From Orientallactaga sibirica (Eukaryota; Chordata; Mammalia; Rodentia; Dipodidae): a stretch of DNA of 64,000 nucleotides. The stretch spans positions 930,001 through 994,000 of the forward strand of contig JAEOAD010000015.1 in the NCBI GenBank assembly GCA_036365145.1, read 5' to 3'. A program made the translations under genes and the position numbers. Shown piece after piece: positions 38,701 through 52,980 of this stretch. Within the stretch, counting starts at the first letter, position 1. Each line of letters begins with the position of its first letter. The notes under the pieces were generated by a model, which saw nothing but the letters and a program-made list of their open reading frames with translations, was not told the origin of the DNA and ran no database searches.

Positions 38701-39956
38701 TAAAGGTCAACACCTGCATTGCACAGAGGGATCATCCATTCCTTAGGTAAAGGTAAACACCTGCATTGCACTGGAGGGATCATCCATTTCTTCTGTAAAT
38801 GTAAACAACTGCAATGACACAGAGGGATCATCCATTCCTTAGGTAAATGTAAACACCTGCATTGAACAGAGAGGATCATCATCCTTAGATAAGGTAAACA
38901 CCTGCTTTGCAACAGGGATCATCCATTTCTTCCTTAGGTAAAGATCAACACCTGGTTTGAACAGAGGGATCATCCTTCCTTAGGTAAAGGTAAACACCTA
39001 AATTGAACAGAGGATCATCCATTCCTTAGGTAACATTAAACACCTGCATTGCACAGAGGATCATCCATTCCTTAGATAATGGTAATGGTAAACACCTGCA
39101 GTTATCAGATGGATCATCCATTCCTTAGATAAAGGGAAACACCTGCATTGAACAGAGGGATCATCCATTCGTTAGGTAATTGTAAACACCTCCATTGAAC
39201 AGAGGCATCATCCATTATTAAGATAAAGGTAAACAACTGCATTGAACAGAGGTTCATCTATTCCTTAGGTAAACATCAACACCTGCATTGCACAGGGATC
39301 ATATCTTTCCTTTGGTAAAGGTAAACAGCTGCATTGCACAGAGGATCATCCATTCCTTAGGTAATGGTAAACACCTGGATTGCACAGAGGATCATCCATT
39401 ACTTAGATAGAGGTAAAAACCTGAATTGCACAGAGATATCATCCATTCCTTAGGTAATGGACAACACCTGCATTGCACAGAGGATCATCCATTCCTTAGG
39501 AAAGGTCAACACCTGCCTGGCCCAGAGGGATCATCTATTACTGATGTAAAGAACAAAACCTGCATTGCACAGAGGGAACATCTATTCCTTTGTAAAGGTA
39601 AACACCTCCATTGAACAGAGGGATCATCTTTCCTTAGGTAAAGGTAAACACCTGCAATGAACACAGGGATCATCCATTCCTAAGACAAATATAAACACTG
39701 AAATCCACAGAGGGATCATCCATTCCTTATAAACTTAAAACCCTACATTGCACAGGGGATCATCCATTCTTTAGATAAATGTAAACACCTGCTTTGAACA
39801 GAGGATCATCCATTACTTAGGTAAAGGTAAACACCTGCATTGCACAGAGATACATCCATTCCATAGATTAAAGGTAAACACCTGCATTAAACAGAGGGTC
39901 ATCCATTCCTTAGGTAATGGTAAACACCTGCATTGCACAGAGGATCATCCATTCCT

Positions 39957-40383
39957 TAGGTTTAGGACAACACCTGAATTGCACAGAGGGATCAACCATT
40001 CCTTAATTAATGATCAACACCTGCATTGAACAGAGGGATCATCCATTCCTTAGGTAAATGTAAACACCTGCCTTGCACAGAGGGATCATACATTCCTTAG
40101 GTAAAGGTAAACACTTGCATTCTACAGAGGGATCATCCATTCCTTAGGTAATGGTAAACACCTGCATTGTACAGAGGGATCACACATTCCTTAGGTAATG
40201 GTAAACACCTGCATTGAACAGAGGGATCATCCATTCCTTAGGTAATGGTAAACACCTGCATTGTACAGAGGGATCATCCGTTTCTTAGGTTTAGGACAAC
40301 ACCTGAATTGCACAGAGGGATCATCCCTTCCTTAATTAATGATCAACACCAGCATTGAACACAGGGTTCATCCATTCCTTAGG
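39957..40383 (+). repeat. 329-bp local duplication in unit B
   Basis: TAGGTTTAGGACAACACCTG occurs at 39957 and 40286, again 329 bp apart. This small duplication therefore predates the 6.78-kb tandem duplication. Confidence 0.85.
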
Positions 40384-42464
40384 TAATGGTAAGCACCTGC
40401 ATTGAACAGAGGGATCATCCATTCCTTGCGTAAATGCAAACACCTGCATTGCACATAGGGATCATCTATTCCTTAGTAAAGGTGAACAACTGCAGTGCAC
40501 GGAGGGATCATCCAATCCTTAGGTAAGTTCAGCAGCTGCCTTGAACAGATGTGTCATTCATTCCTTAAGGAAAGGTCAACACCTGCCTGTCCGAGATGGA
40601 TCATCATTTCCTTATGTAAAGGTAAACACCTGCATTGCACACGGGAAAAACCAGTTCCTTTGGTAAAGGTATACACCTGCATTGAACAGACGAATCATCC
40701 ATTGCTTAGTTAAAGGTAAACACCAGCATTGAACAGAGGGATCTTCCATTCCATAGGTAATAGTAAACACCTGCAATGCACAGAAGGATCATCCGTTCCG
40801 TAGATAATGGTAAACACCTGCACTGCACAGAGGGATCATCCATTCATTAGGTAAAGGTAATCACCTGCATTGAACATAGGTGTCATATATTCCTTAGGTA
40901 AAGGTCATTGTATTCATTGCACAGGGCGATCATCCATTCCTTAGGTAAAGGTCAAAACCTGAATTGCACAGAGGGATCATCCTTCCTTAGGTATAGGACA
41001 ACACCTACATTGCACAGAGGGATCATCCATTCCTTAAGTAATGTCAACACCTGTATTGAACAGAGGGATCATCCATTCCTTAGGTAATGGTAAACACCTG
41101 CATTAAACAGAGGGATCATACATTCCTTAGTTTAAGGTAAACACCTGCATTGAACAGAGGGATCTTCCATTCCATAGGTAATAGTAAACACCTGCATTGC
41201 ACAAAGGATAATCCATTACTTAGAAAAAGCCAAACACCTGCATTGAACACAGGGATCATCCATGCCTTAGGTAATGGTCAACACCTGCATTGCACAGAGG
41301 GATCATCCATTCCTTATGTAAAGGTAAAAAAGCTGCATTGCACACAGAGAATATCCATTACTTTTGTAAAGGTAAACACAAGCATTGACCAGAGGGATCT
41401 CTCATTCCTTAGGTAATAGTAAACACCTGCAATGCACAAGGGATCATCCATTCCTAAGACAAATATAAATACCTGCAATGCACAGAGGGATCATCTATTC
41501 CTTAGGTCAAGCTAAAAACCTGCATTGCACAGAGGGATCATCCATTCCTTAGGCAATGGGAAACACCTGCATTGAACAGAGGGATCATACATTCCTTAGA
41601 TAATGGTAAACAACTGCCTTGAAGAAAGGGATCACGTATTCCTTAGGTAAAGGTCAACACCTGCATTGCACAGAGGGATCATTGATTCCTTAAGTAAAGT
41701 TCAACATCTGCATTGAACACAAGGTCATCCATTCCTTACGTAAAGGACAACACCTGCATTTCACAGAGGGATCTTCCATTCATTACATAAAGATAAACAC
41801 CTCCATTGCACTGATGAATCATACATTCCTTAGGTAAAGGTAAACAGCCGCAATGAACATAGGCATCTTCTATTCCTTAGATAATAATAAACACCTGCAA
41901 TGCACAATGGGATCATCACATTCCTTACAAAAACGTAAACACCTGCAATGAACAGAGGGATCATCCATTCCATAGGGAAAGGTAAGCACCTGAGATGCAC
42001 AGACGGATCATCCATTCCTTACCTAAACGTCAACACCTGCATTTTACAGACCGATCATCCATTCCTTAGGTAAAGGTAAAGAACTGCATTGCACAGAGAG
42101 TTCATAAATTCCTTGGTCAATACCTGCCTGGCCAAGAAGGATCATCGATTCCTTAAGTGAAGGTAATACCTGCATTTCAAATAGGGAAGATCCAGTCCTT
42201 TGGTATAGGTAAAAAAAAAACGAATTGAACAGAGAGATCTTCCATTCTTTAAGTTATAGGAAACACCTGGAATGCACAGAGGGATCATCCATTCAGTACG
42301 CAATGGTTAATACCTGCATTTCACAGGATCATCCCCTCCTTAAGTCAAAGTAGAAACCTGCGTTGAATAGAGGGATCATCCTTCTTCAGGTAAAGGTATA
42401 TACCTGCGTTGAACAGAGGTATCACCCATTCCTTAGACAATGGTAAACACCTGCATTGAACAGA

Positions 42465-42500
42465 GGGATCATATGTTCCTTAGGGATCATATGTTCCTGA
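42465..42500 (+). repeat. 18-bp micro-duplication, unit B copy
   Basis: Same two 18-bp units starting GGGATCATATGTTCCT as at 35675. Confidence 0.9.
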
Positions 42501-45500
42501 GGGATCAACACCTGCATTGCACACTGGGATCATCCCATTCATTAGGTAAAGGTAAACACTTGCATTGCACAGAGGGATCACCCATTCCTCAGGTAAATGT
42601 AAACACCAGCATTGATCATAGGCATCTTCCATTCCTTAGGTAATAGTAAACACCTGCAGTGAGCAGAGGATCATCCCACTCTTTACATGAACGTAAAAAA
42701 CTGCATTGAACAAAGGGATCATCCATTCCTTAGATAATGGTAAACACCTGGATTGATCAGAGGGATCAGCTATTCCTTAGATAAAGATCCACACCTACAT
42801 TGCAGAGGGGGATCATCCCATTACTTAGGTAAAGCTAAACACCTGCATTGCACAGAGGGATCATCAATTCCTTAGGTAAGGGTAAACACCTGTATTTCAG
42901 AGAGGGATCATCCATTCCTTAGGTAACTGTAAACACCTACATTTAACAGAGGGATTATACATTCCTTAGATAATGGTAAACACCTGCATTGAACAGATGG
43001 ATCACCTGTTCCTTAGGTAAAGATCAACACCTGCATTGAACAGAGGGATTATCTCATTCTTTAGATAAAGACAAACACCTGAATTGCACACAGGGATCAT
43101 CCATTCTTTATGTTAAGGTAAACACCCAATTTACATTGAATAGAGGAATCATCCCTTCCTTAGATAACGGTAAACACCTGCATTGAACAGGGGAATAATC
43201 TATTTCTTACGTAAAGGTCAACACCTGCATTGCACATAGGGATCATCCATTCCTTAAGTAAAGTTCAACAACTGCATTGAACAGAGGCATCATCCAATCC
43301 TTAGGTAAAGGTCAACACCTGACGGGCCCAGAGAGGTCATCCATACCTTATGTAAATTTAAACACCTGCATTGCACACAGGGAACATCCACTCCTTATGT
43401 AATATTAAACACCTGCAATACACAGAGGGATCATCTATTGCAAAGGTAAATGTAAACACTTGCATTGCACCAGGGGATCATCAATTCCTTAAGTAAAGGT
43501 AGAAATCTGGTTTGAAGAGAGGGATCATCCTTCTTTAGGTAAAGGTACACACCTGCGTTAAACAGAGGGATCATCCATTCCTTAGGTAACATTAAACACC
43601 TGCATTCCACAGAGGGATCACCCATTCCTTAGGTAATGGTAAACACCCCCATTGAACAGAGGCATCATCCATTCCTAAGACAAAGGTAAAAAACTGCATT
43701 GAACAGAAGGATCATCTATTCCTTAGGTAAAGATCAACACCTGCATTGCACAGAGGGATCATAACTTTCCTTAGGTAAAGATAAACACCTGCATTGCACA
43801 GAGGGATCTTCCCTTCCTTACGTAATGGTAAACACCTGGATTGCACAGAGGATCATCCATTACTTAGATAGAGGTAAACACCTGAATTGAACAGAGGGAT
43901 CATCCATTCCTTAGGTAATGGCCAACACCTGCATTGCACAGAAGGTTCATCCATTCCTTAAGTAAAGGTCAACACCGGCCTTGCCCAGAGGGATCATCCA
44001 TTCCTGATGTAAAGGTGAAAACCTGCATTGCACACAGAGAACATCCATTCCTTTTGTAAAGGTAAACACCAGCATTGAACAGAGGGATCTTTCATTCCTT
44101 AGGTAAACACCTGCAATGCACAGAGGGATCATCCATTCCTAAGACAAATATAAACACGTGCAATGCACAGAGGGCTCATCCATTCCTTACGACCACCTAA
44201 AAACCTGCATTGCACAGAGGGATCATCCATTCCTTAGGTAACTGTAAACAGCTGCATTGAACAGAGGGATCATTGATTCTTTAGATAAGTGTAAGCACCT
44301 GCATTGACGAGCGGGATCATCTATTCCTTAGGTAAATATCAACACCTGCATTGCACAGAGCGATCATATCTTTCCTTAGGTAAAGGTAAACACTTGCATT
44401 GCACAGAGGGATCATCCATTACATAGATAACGATAAACATCTGCATTGAACAGAGGGATCATCCATTCCTTAGGTAATGGTAAACACCTGCTTTGTACAG
44501 AGGGATCATCCATTCCTTAGTTTTAGGACAACACCTGAATTACACAGAGGGATCATCCCTTCCTTAATTAATGATCAACACCTGCACTGATCAGAGGGAT
44601 CATCCATTCCTTAGGTAATGGTAAGCACCTGCATTGAACAGGGGGAACATCCATTCCTTAGGTAAATGGAAACACCTGCCTTGCACAGAGGGATCATCTA
44701 TTCCTTAGTAAAGGAAAACAACTGCAGTGCACGGAGGGATCATCCAATCCTTAGGTAAGTTCAAGAGCTGCCTTGAACAGATGTGTCATTCATTCTTTAA
44801 GGAAAGGTAAACACCTGCCTGACCGAGAGGGATCATCCCTTCCTTATTTAAAGGTAATCACTTGCATTGCACACAGGAAACACCAGTTCCTTTAGTAAAG
44901 GTAAACACCTGCATTGAACAGACGAATCATCCATTGCTTAGTTAAAGGTAAACACCTGCATTGAACAGAGGGATCTTCCATTCCATAGGTAATAGTAAAC
45001 ACCTGCAATGCACAGAAGGATCATCCATTCCTAAGGTAATGTAAACACCTGCAATTCACAAAGGGATCATCCATTCCTTAGGTAATGGTAAACACCTGAA
45101 ATGCACAGAGGGATCATCCATTCCTTAGGTAAGGGTAAACACCTGCATTGCACAGAGGGATCATCTGTTCCTTAAGTAAAGGAAGAAACCTGCGTTGAAC
45201 AGGATGATCATACTTCTTTAGGTGAAGGTAAACACCTGCATTGAACAGACGGATCATCCATTCCTTAGATAATGGTAAACACCTGCATTGAACAGAGGGA
45301 CAATCTGTTCCTCACGTAAAGATCAACACCTCCATTGCACAGAGGAATCATCCATCCCTTAGGTACAGGTAGACACCTGCATTGACCAGAAGGATTATCC
45401 ATTCCTTAGGTAAATATAAACACCTACATTGCACAGAGGCATTATCCATTATTTATGTAATCGCGAACACCGGCATTGAACAGATGGATCTTCCCTTTTT

Positions 45501-45710
45501 AAGATAACTGTCAACACCTGCATTGCACATAGGGATCATACCATTCCTTAGGTAAAGGTAAACACCTGCAGTGCCTGGAGGGATCATACATTTCTTCGGT
45601 AAATGTAAACAACTGAATGACACAGAGGGATCATCCATTCCTTAGGTAACTGTAAACACCTGCGTTGAACAGAGGGATCATTCATCCTTAGATAACAGTA
45701 AAAAACTGGT

Positions 45711-48700
45711 TTGAACAGAGGGCCCATTTATTCCTTAGGTAAAGATCAACACCTGCCTTGCACAGAGGGATTATCCATTCCTTATGTAATGGTAAACACC
45801 TAAATTGAACAGAGGGACCACCCATTCCTTAGATAATTGTAAACACATTCATTGAACAGAGGGATCCTCCATTCCTTAGATAATGGTAAAGCTAAACACC
45901 TGCATTGCACAGATGGATCATCCATTTCTTAGGCCAAGGTAACCCCGTGCATTGCACATCGGATCATCCATATATTAGGTAACTTTAAACACCTATATTG
46001 AACAGAGCAATCATAAATTATTTAGATAATGGTAAAGACCTGCATTGAACAGAGGGGTCATCTATTCCTTAGGTAAAGATCAACACCTGCATTACATACA
46101 GGGATCATCCCATTCCTTAGGTAAAGGGCAACACCTGCATTGCACAGAGGGATCATCCATTCCTTATGCAATGGTAAACACCTGCATTGAACATTGGGAT
46201 CATCCAATCCTTAGATAAAGGTAAACACCTGCATTGAACAGAGGGATCACATATTTCTTAGACAAAGATCAACACGTGCATTGAACAGAGGGATCATCCA
46301 TACCGAAGGTAAGGGTGAACACCTGCATTGCACAGAAGGATCATCTTTTCCTTAGGTGAAGAACAACACCTGAAATACACAGAGGCATACTTCATTCATT
46401 AGGTAAAGATAACCACCTCCATTTCACAGAGGAATCATCCTTTCCTTAGGTAAAGGTAAACACCTGCATTGAACATAGGCTTCTTCCATTTCTTAGGTAA
46501 TAGTAAACACCTGCAATGCACAGAGAGATCCTCCCATTCCTTGCATAAACTTAAATACCTGCATGGAACTGGGGAATCATCCATTCCTTAGGGAAATATA
46601 AACACCTGCTTTACACAGAGTGATCATCCATTCCTTATGTAAATGTGAACACCTGCATTGCATAGAGGGAACATCCATTCCTTAGGTAAAGATCAGCACC
46701 TGCATTGAACAGAGGGATCTTCGATTCCTTAGGTACAGGTCAACACCTGTACTGCACAGAGCATCATCAATTCCTTAAGTGAAGGTCAATACCTACCTGC
46801 CCCAGAGGGTTCAACCATTCCTTATGTAAAGGTACACACCTGCATTGTACAGAGGTATCATCCTTTCCTAAGGTAAATGTAAGCACCTGCAATGCACAGA
46901 GGGATCGTCCATTACTTAGGTTTTTGTGAACACCTGTATTGCCCAGAGGGATCATCCATTCCTTATGTAAAGATCAACACCTGCATTGAACAGAGGGATC
47001 ATATATTTCTTAGGTAATGGTCAACCCCTGCATTGCACAGAAATATCTTCCATTCCTTAGGTAAAGGACAACACCTGCATTGCACAGAGTAATCATCCAT
47101 TCCTTAGGTAAAGGTAAACACCTCCATTGCACAGAAGGATCATCCTTTCCTTACGGAAAGGTAAACACCAGCATTGAACATGGGCGTTTTCCATTCCCTC
47201 AGTAATAGTAAACACCTGCAATTCACAGAGGAATCATCCCATTCCTTACATAATCTAAAACAATTGCATGCACAGAGGGATCATCAATTGCTTAGGTAAA
47301 GGTAAACACCTGCATTGCACAGGGGCATCATCCATTCCTCAGGTAAAGATCCACACCTGCATTGAACAACGGAATCATCCATTCCTTAAGTAAAGGTCAA
47401 CACCTGCATTGCACTCAGCAAACATCCATTCATTTCGTAAAGGTAAACACCTGCATTGAACAGAAGAATCTTCCATTCCTTATGCAAGAGTAAACACCTG
47501 CAATGCACAGAACGATATTCCATTCTTAAGTAAATGTAAACACCTGCATTGCACAGAGGGATCATCCATTCTTTAAGTAAATGTAAAACCTGTGTTGATC
47601 AGAGAGATCATCCTTCCTTAGGTAAAGGTAAAGAACTGCGTTGAAATCAGTTATGAGCCATTCCTTAGTAAAGGTAAACACATGCATTGAACACAGGGAT
47701 CATCCGTTCCTTATTTAACAGAAAACACCTGCTTTGAAAAGAGGGATCATTCAAATCCATAGGTAAAGATCAACAACTGCATTTCAGAGAGGGATCATCC
47801 CATTCCTTATGTAAAGGTAAACACCTGCATTGCACAGAGGGATTACGCATTCCTTAGGTAAAGGTAAACACCTGAATTGCATAGAAGGATCATCCATTCC
47901 ATAGGTAACTGTACACACCTGCATTGAACAGAAGGATCATCCATTCCTTAGATAACGGTAAACCCCTGCATTGAACAGAGGGCTCATCTATTCTCTAGGT
48001 AAAGATCAACAACTGCATTGCACAGAGGGATCATCCCATAAGGTAGGGAAAGGTAAACATCTGCATTACACAGAGGGATCATCAATTACTTAGGTATTTG
48101 TAAACACCTGCCTTGAACAGAGGTATCATCCATTTCTCATATAACGGTAAATGCCTGCATTGAACAGAACGATCATGTATTCCTTAGGTAAAGGTCAACA
48201 CCTGCATTGCGTAGAGGGATCATCTATTCCTTAGGTAAAAGTCAACACCTGCATGGAACAGAAGGATGATCCATTCCTTAGGTAAAGGCCAACACCAGCA
48301 TTGCACAGAGGAATCTTTCATTCATTAGGTAAAGATAAAAACCTCCATTGCACAGAGGAATCATCCTTTCCTTTGGTAAAGTTAAACACCTGCATTGAAC
48401 ATGGGCATCTTCCATTCCTTAGGTAATAGTAAACCCCTGCAATGGACAGAGGGATCATCCCATTCCTTAGGTAAAGGTAAACACCTGCCTTGCACAGAGG
48501 GATCATCCATTCCTTAGGGAAAGGTGAACAACTGCATTGTACAGAGGGATCATCCATTCCTTAGGTAAAGGTCAACACCTGCCCGGCCCGGAGGGATCAT
48601 CTATTCCTTATGTAATGTTAAACACCTGTATTGCACACAGGGAACATCCATTCCTTGAGTAAAGGTAAACACCCGCAATGAACTGAGGGATCTTCCATTC

Positions 48701-51700
48701 CTTAGGTAACAGTAAACACCTGCAATGCACAGAAGGATTATTCATTCCTAAGGTAAAAGTCAACACCTGCATTGCACACAGGTATCATCCATTCCTTAGG
48801 TAAATTCAACACCTGCCTGCCCAGATGGACTATCCATTCCTTATGTAAAGGTAAACACCTGCAATGCACAGAGGGATCATCCATTCCTTAGGGAAATGTA
48901 AACACCTGAATGAATAGAGGGATCATCCCATTCCTTAGGCAAAGTTAAACACCTGCCTTGCACAGAGGGATCATCCATTCCTTAGGGAAAGGTGAACAAC
49001 TGCATTGTACAGAGGGATCATCCATTCCTTAGGTAAAAGTTCAAAACCTGCATTGCACAGAGGTATCATCCATTCCTTAGGTAAAGGTCAACACCTGCCT
49101 TACACTAAGGGATCATCCATTCCTTAGGTAACTGTAAACACTTGCATTGAACAGAGGGGTCATCCATTCCTTAGATATCAGTAATCACCTGCATTGAACA
49201 GAGCACTCATCTATTTGTCAGATAAAGATGAACACCTGCATTTCAGAGAGGGATCATCCCATTCCTTTGGTAAAGTTCAACACCTACATTACCCAGAGAG
49301 ATCATCCATTCGTTAAGTAAAGATAAACATCTGCCTTACACAGAGGGATCATCCATTCCTAAGATAACGGTAAACACCTGCTTGGAACAGAGGGACCATC
49401 TATTCTTTAGGTAAAGATCAACACCTGCATAGCACAGAGGGATCATGCAATTCCTTAGGTAAAGGTAAACACCTGCAATGAACAGAGGGATCATCCATTC
49501 CTTAGATAAGGGTAAACACCTGCATTGAACACAGGGCTCATGTATTCCTTAGGTAAAGATCAACACCTGAATTGCACAGAGGGATCATACCATTCCTTAT
49601 ATAAAGGAAAACACAAGATTTGCACAGAGGGATCATCCCCTTCCTAAGGTAAAGGTCAACACCCACAATGCACATAGTGATCATCAACTCCTTAGGTAAA
49701 GTTAAACACCTTGATTGCACAGAGGGTTCATCCATTACTTATGTAATGGTAAACACCTAAATTGAACAGAGGGATCACCCATTCCTTAGATAATCGTAAA
49801 CACCTTCATTGAACAGAGGGATCACCCACTCTTTAGATAACGATAAACACCTGCATTGAATAGAGGGGTCATATATTCCTTAGGTAAATATCAATACCTC
49901 CATTGCACAGAGGGATCATCCATTCCTTAGGTAAAGGTAAACTGCTGCATTGCACAGAGGGATCATCCATTCCTTATCTATAGATAAATACCTGCATTAT
50001 ACAGAGGGATCATCCATTCCTTAGGTAACAATAAACATTGGCATAGAACAGAGGGATCATCCATTCATTGGATAATGGTAAACACCTGCATTGAAGAGTG
50101 GGCTCATTGATTCCTTAGATAATGGTAAACACCGACATTAAACAGAGGGATCATCTATTCCTTAGCTAAATATGAACACCTGCAATACACAGAAGGATCA
50201 TCCATTCCTAAGGTAATGTAAACACCTGCAATTCACACAGGGATCATCCATTCCTTACGTAATGGTAAACACCTGCAATGCACAGAGGGATCATCCATTC
50301 CTTAGGTAAGGGTAAACACCTGCATTGCACAGAGGGATCATCTGTTCCTTAAGTAAAGGAAGAAACCTGCGTTGAACAGAGGGATCATACTTCATTAGGT
50401 AAAGGTAAACACCTGCATTGAACAGAGGTATCATTCATTCCTTAGGTAACGGTAAAGACCTGCACTGAACAGATGGATCATCCATTCCTTAGATAACAGT
50501 AAACACCTGCAGTGAACTTAGGGATAATCTATTCCTTAGTTAAAGGTCAACACCTGCATTTCACAGAGGTATCATCAATTCCATAGGTAAATGGAAACAG
50601 CTGCATTGAACAGAGGGATCCTCCATTCCTTAGATAACGGTAAAGATCTGCCGTGAACTTAGGGATCATCTATTCCTTAGTTAAAGTTCAACACCTGCAT
50701 TGCACAGAATGATCATCCCATTCCTTAGGTAAAAGTAAACACCTGCATTACACAGAGGGATCATCAATTACTTAGGAATTGGTAAACACCTGCATTGAAC
50801 AGAGGTAACATCCATTTCTCATATAACGGTAAATGCCTGCATTGATCCGAGGGATCATCTATTACTTAGGTAAAAGTCAACACCTGCATGGAACAGAAGG
50901 ATTATCAATTCCTTAGGTAAAGGTCAACAGCAGCATTGCACAGAGGAATCTTCCATTCATTAGGTAAAGATAAAAACCTCCATTGCACAGAGGAATCATC
51001 TTTCCTTTGGTTAAGTTAAACACCTGCATTGAGCATAGGCATCTTCCATTCCTTAGGTAATAGTAAACCCATGCAATGCACAGAGGGATCATCCATTCCT
51101 TAGGTAAAGGTGAACAACTGCATTGTACAGGGAGTGAATGAATTCCTTGGGAATATGTAAACACCTGCATTTAACAGAGGTAACATTGATTCGTTAGGTA
51201 AAGATCAATACCTGCATTGCACAGAGTGATCATCCATACCGTAGGTAAGGGTGAACACCTGCATTGCACAGAAGGATCATCCATTTCTTAGGTGAAGGAC
51301 AACACCTGAAATACACAGAGATATACTCCATTCATTAGGTAAAGATAACCACCTCCATTTCACAGAGGAATCATCCTTTCCTTAGGTAAAGGTAAACACC
51401 TGCATTGAACATAGGCTTCTTCCATTCCTTAGGTAATAGTAAACACCTGCAATGCACAGAGAAATCCTCCCATTCCATGCATATACTTAAATACCTGCAT
51501 GTAACTGGGGGATCATCCATTCCGTAGGTAAATATAAACACCTGCTTTTCACAGTGATCATCCGTTCCTTATGTAAAGGTGAACACCTGCATTGCATAAA
51601 GGGAACATCTAATCCTCAGGTAATGATCAACACCTGCATTGAACAGAGGGATCATCCATTCCTTAAGTAAAGGTCAACACCTGCATTGCACTCAGGAAAC

Positions 51701-52980
51701 ATCCATTCGTTTCGTAAAGGTAAACACCTGCATTGAACAGAAGGTTCTTCCATTCCTTATGTAATAGTAAACACCTGCAATGCACAGAAGGATATTCCAT
51801 TCCTTAAGTAAATGTAAACACCTGCATTGCACAGAGGGATCATCCATTCTTTAAGTAAATGTAAAACCTGCGTTGATCAGAGGGATCATCCTTCCTTAGG
51901 TAAAGGTAAAGACCTGCGTTGAAATCAGTTATGAGCCATTCCTTAGGTAAAGGTAAACACATGCATTGAACACAGGGATCATCCATTCCTTATATAACAG
52001 AAAACACCTGCTTTGAAAAGAGGGATCACCTAATCCTTAGGTAAAGATGAAAAACTGCATTGCACAGAGGGATCATCCAATTCCTTATGTAAAGGTAAAC
52101 ACCTGCATTGCACAGAGGGATTATGCATTCCTTAGGTGAAGGTAAACACGTGAATTGCACAGAAGGATCATCCATTCCATAGGTAACTGTAAACACCTGC
52201 ATTGAACAGAGGGATCATCCATTCCTTAGATAATGGTAAACCCCTGCATTGAACAGAGGACTCATCTATTCTCTAGGTAAAGATCCACAACTGCATTGCA
52301 CGGAGGGATCATCCCTTAACATAGGTAAAGGTAAACACCTGCATTACACAGAGGGATCATCAATTACTTAGGTATTGGTAAACACCTGCATTGAACAGAG
52401 GTATCATCCATTCCTTAGATAATGGTAAACCCCTGCATAGAACAGAGGGCTCATCTATTCTCTAGGTAAAGATCAACAACTACATTGCACAGAGGGATCA
52501 TCAATTACTTAGGTATTGGTAAACACCTGCATTGAACAGAGGTATCATCCATTCCTCATATAACGGTAAATGCCTGCATTGAACCGAGGGATCATCTATT
52601 CCTTAGGTAAAAGTCAACAGCTGCATTGCATAGGGGGATCATCTATTCCTTATGTAAAAGTCAACACCTGCATGGAACAGAAGGATGATCTATTCCTTAG
52701 GTAAAGGTCAACACCAGCATTGCACAGAGAAATCTTCCATTCATTAGGTAAAGATAAAAACCTCCATTGCACAGAGGAATCATCCTTTCCTTTGGTAAAG
52801 TTAAACACCTGCATTGAACATAGGCACCTTCCATTCCTTAGGTAATAGTAAACCCCTACAATGCACAGAGGGATCATCCATTTCTTAGGTAAAGGTAAAC
52901 ACCTGCCTTGCACAGAGGGAACAACCATTCCTTAAGGAAAGGTGAACGACTGCATTGTACAGAGGGATCATCCATTCCTT
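45711..52980 (+). repeat. satellite segment built from blocks seen elsewhere
   Basis: About 155 monomers. About 45.7-45.87 kb resembles 13.26-13.4 kb. About 46.0-46.7 kb resembles 16.7-17.4 kb. About 47.0-48.5 kb resembles 17.4-18.9 kb, and 51.6-52.9 kb is a further copy (GAAATCAGTTATGAG at 47643 and 51921, offset 4278, 91 monomers). About 49.1-50.72 kb resembles 9.8-11.6 kb. Joins between blocks, for example near 50.74 kb and 51.2 kb, are abrupt changes of monomer order with no foreign sequence between. No gene is seen. Confidence 0.82.

Larger units (their letters stand above)
32150..38930 (+). repeat. 6.78-kb higher-order unit A
   Basis: About 144 monomers repeated directly by unit B. Paired landmarks include the base 33711 region and 40495 (offset 6784), the 18-bp micro-duplication at 35675 and 42465 (6790), and a ten-A tract at 35421-35430 and 42211-42220 that replaces AAAAACCT of older copies. 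Differences from B are dominated by loss of one G from GGG after about 34.1 kb. About 36.46-38.3 kb of this unit itself resembles its own beginning (about 31.83-33.8 kb), so the unit contains an older internal duplication. The right end, about 38.3-38.9 kb, is unusually close to the consensus. Confidence 0.88.
38930..45710 (+). repeat. 6.78-kb higher-order unit B
   Basis: Direct repeat of unit A. The junction lies near 38.90-38.95 kb: sequence to the left matches the end of B (about 45.7 kb) and sequence to the right matches the start of A (about 32.15 kb, a GGTTTGAA-type monomer followed by ATCATCCTTC). From about 40.0 kb onward B has intact GAGGG runs where A has GAGG. Landmarks shared with A are listed under that unit. 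The last 0.6 kb also resembles about 11.15-12.6 kb. Confidence 0.88.

Noticed and set aside
38592..38912. 106-codon minus-strand open frame
   Set aside because: Repeat translation lying in the stretch that looks like poor consensus; the paired region at about 45.4-45.7 kb does not keep the frame.
41150..41416. 88-codon plus-strand frame with HLHCTEGSSIP-type repeats
   Set aside because: Plus-strand translation of monomers; the paired region in unit A is disrupted by single-base losses and there is no sign of selection.
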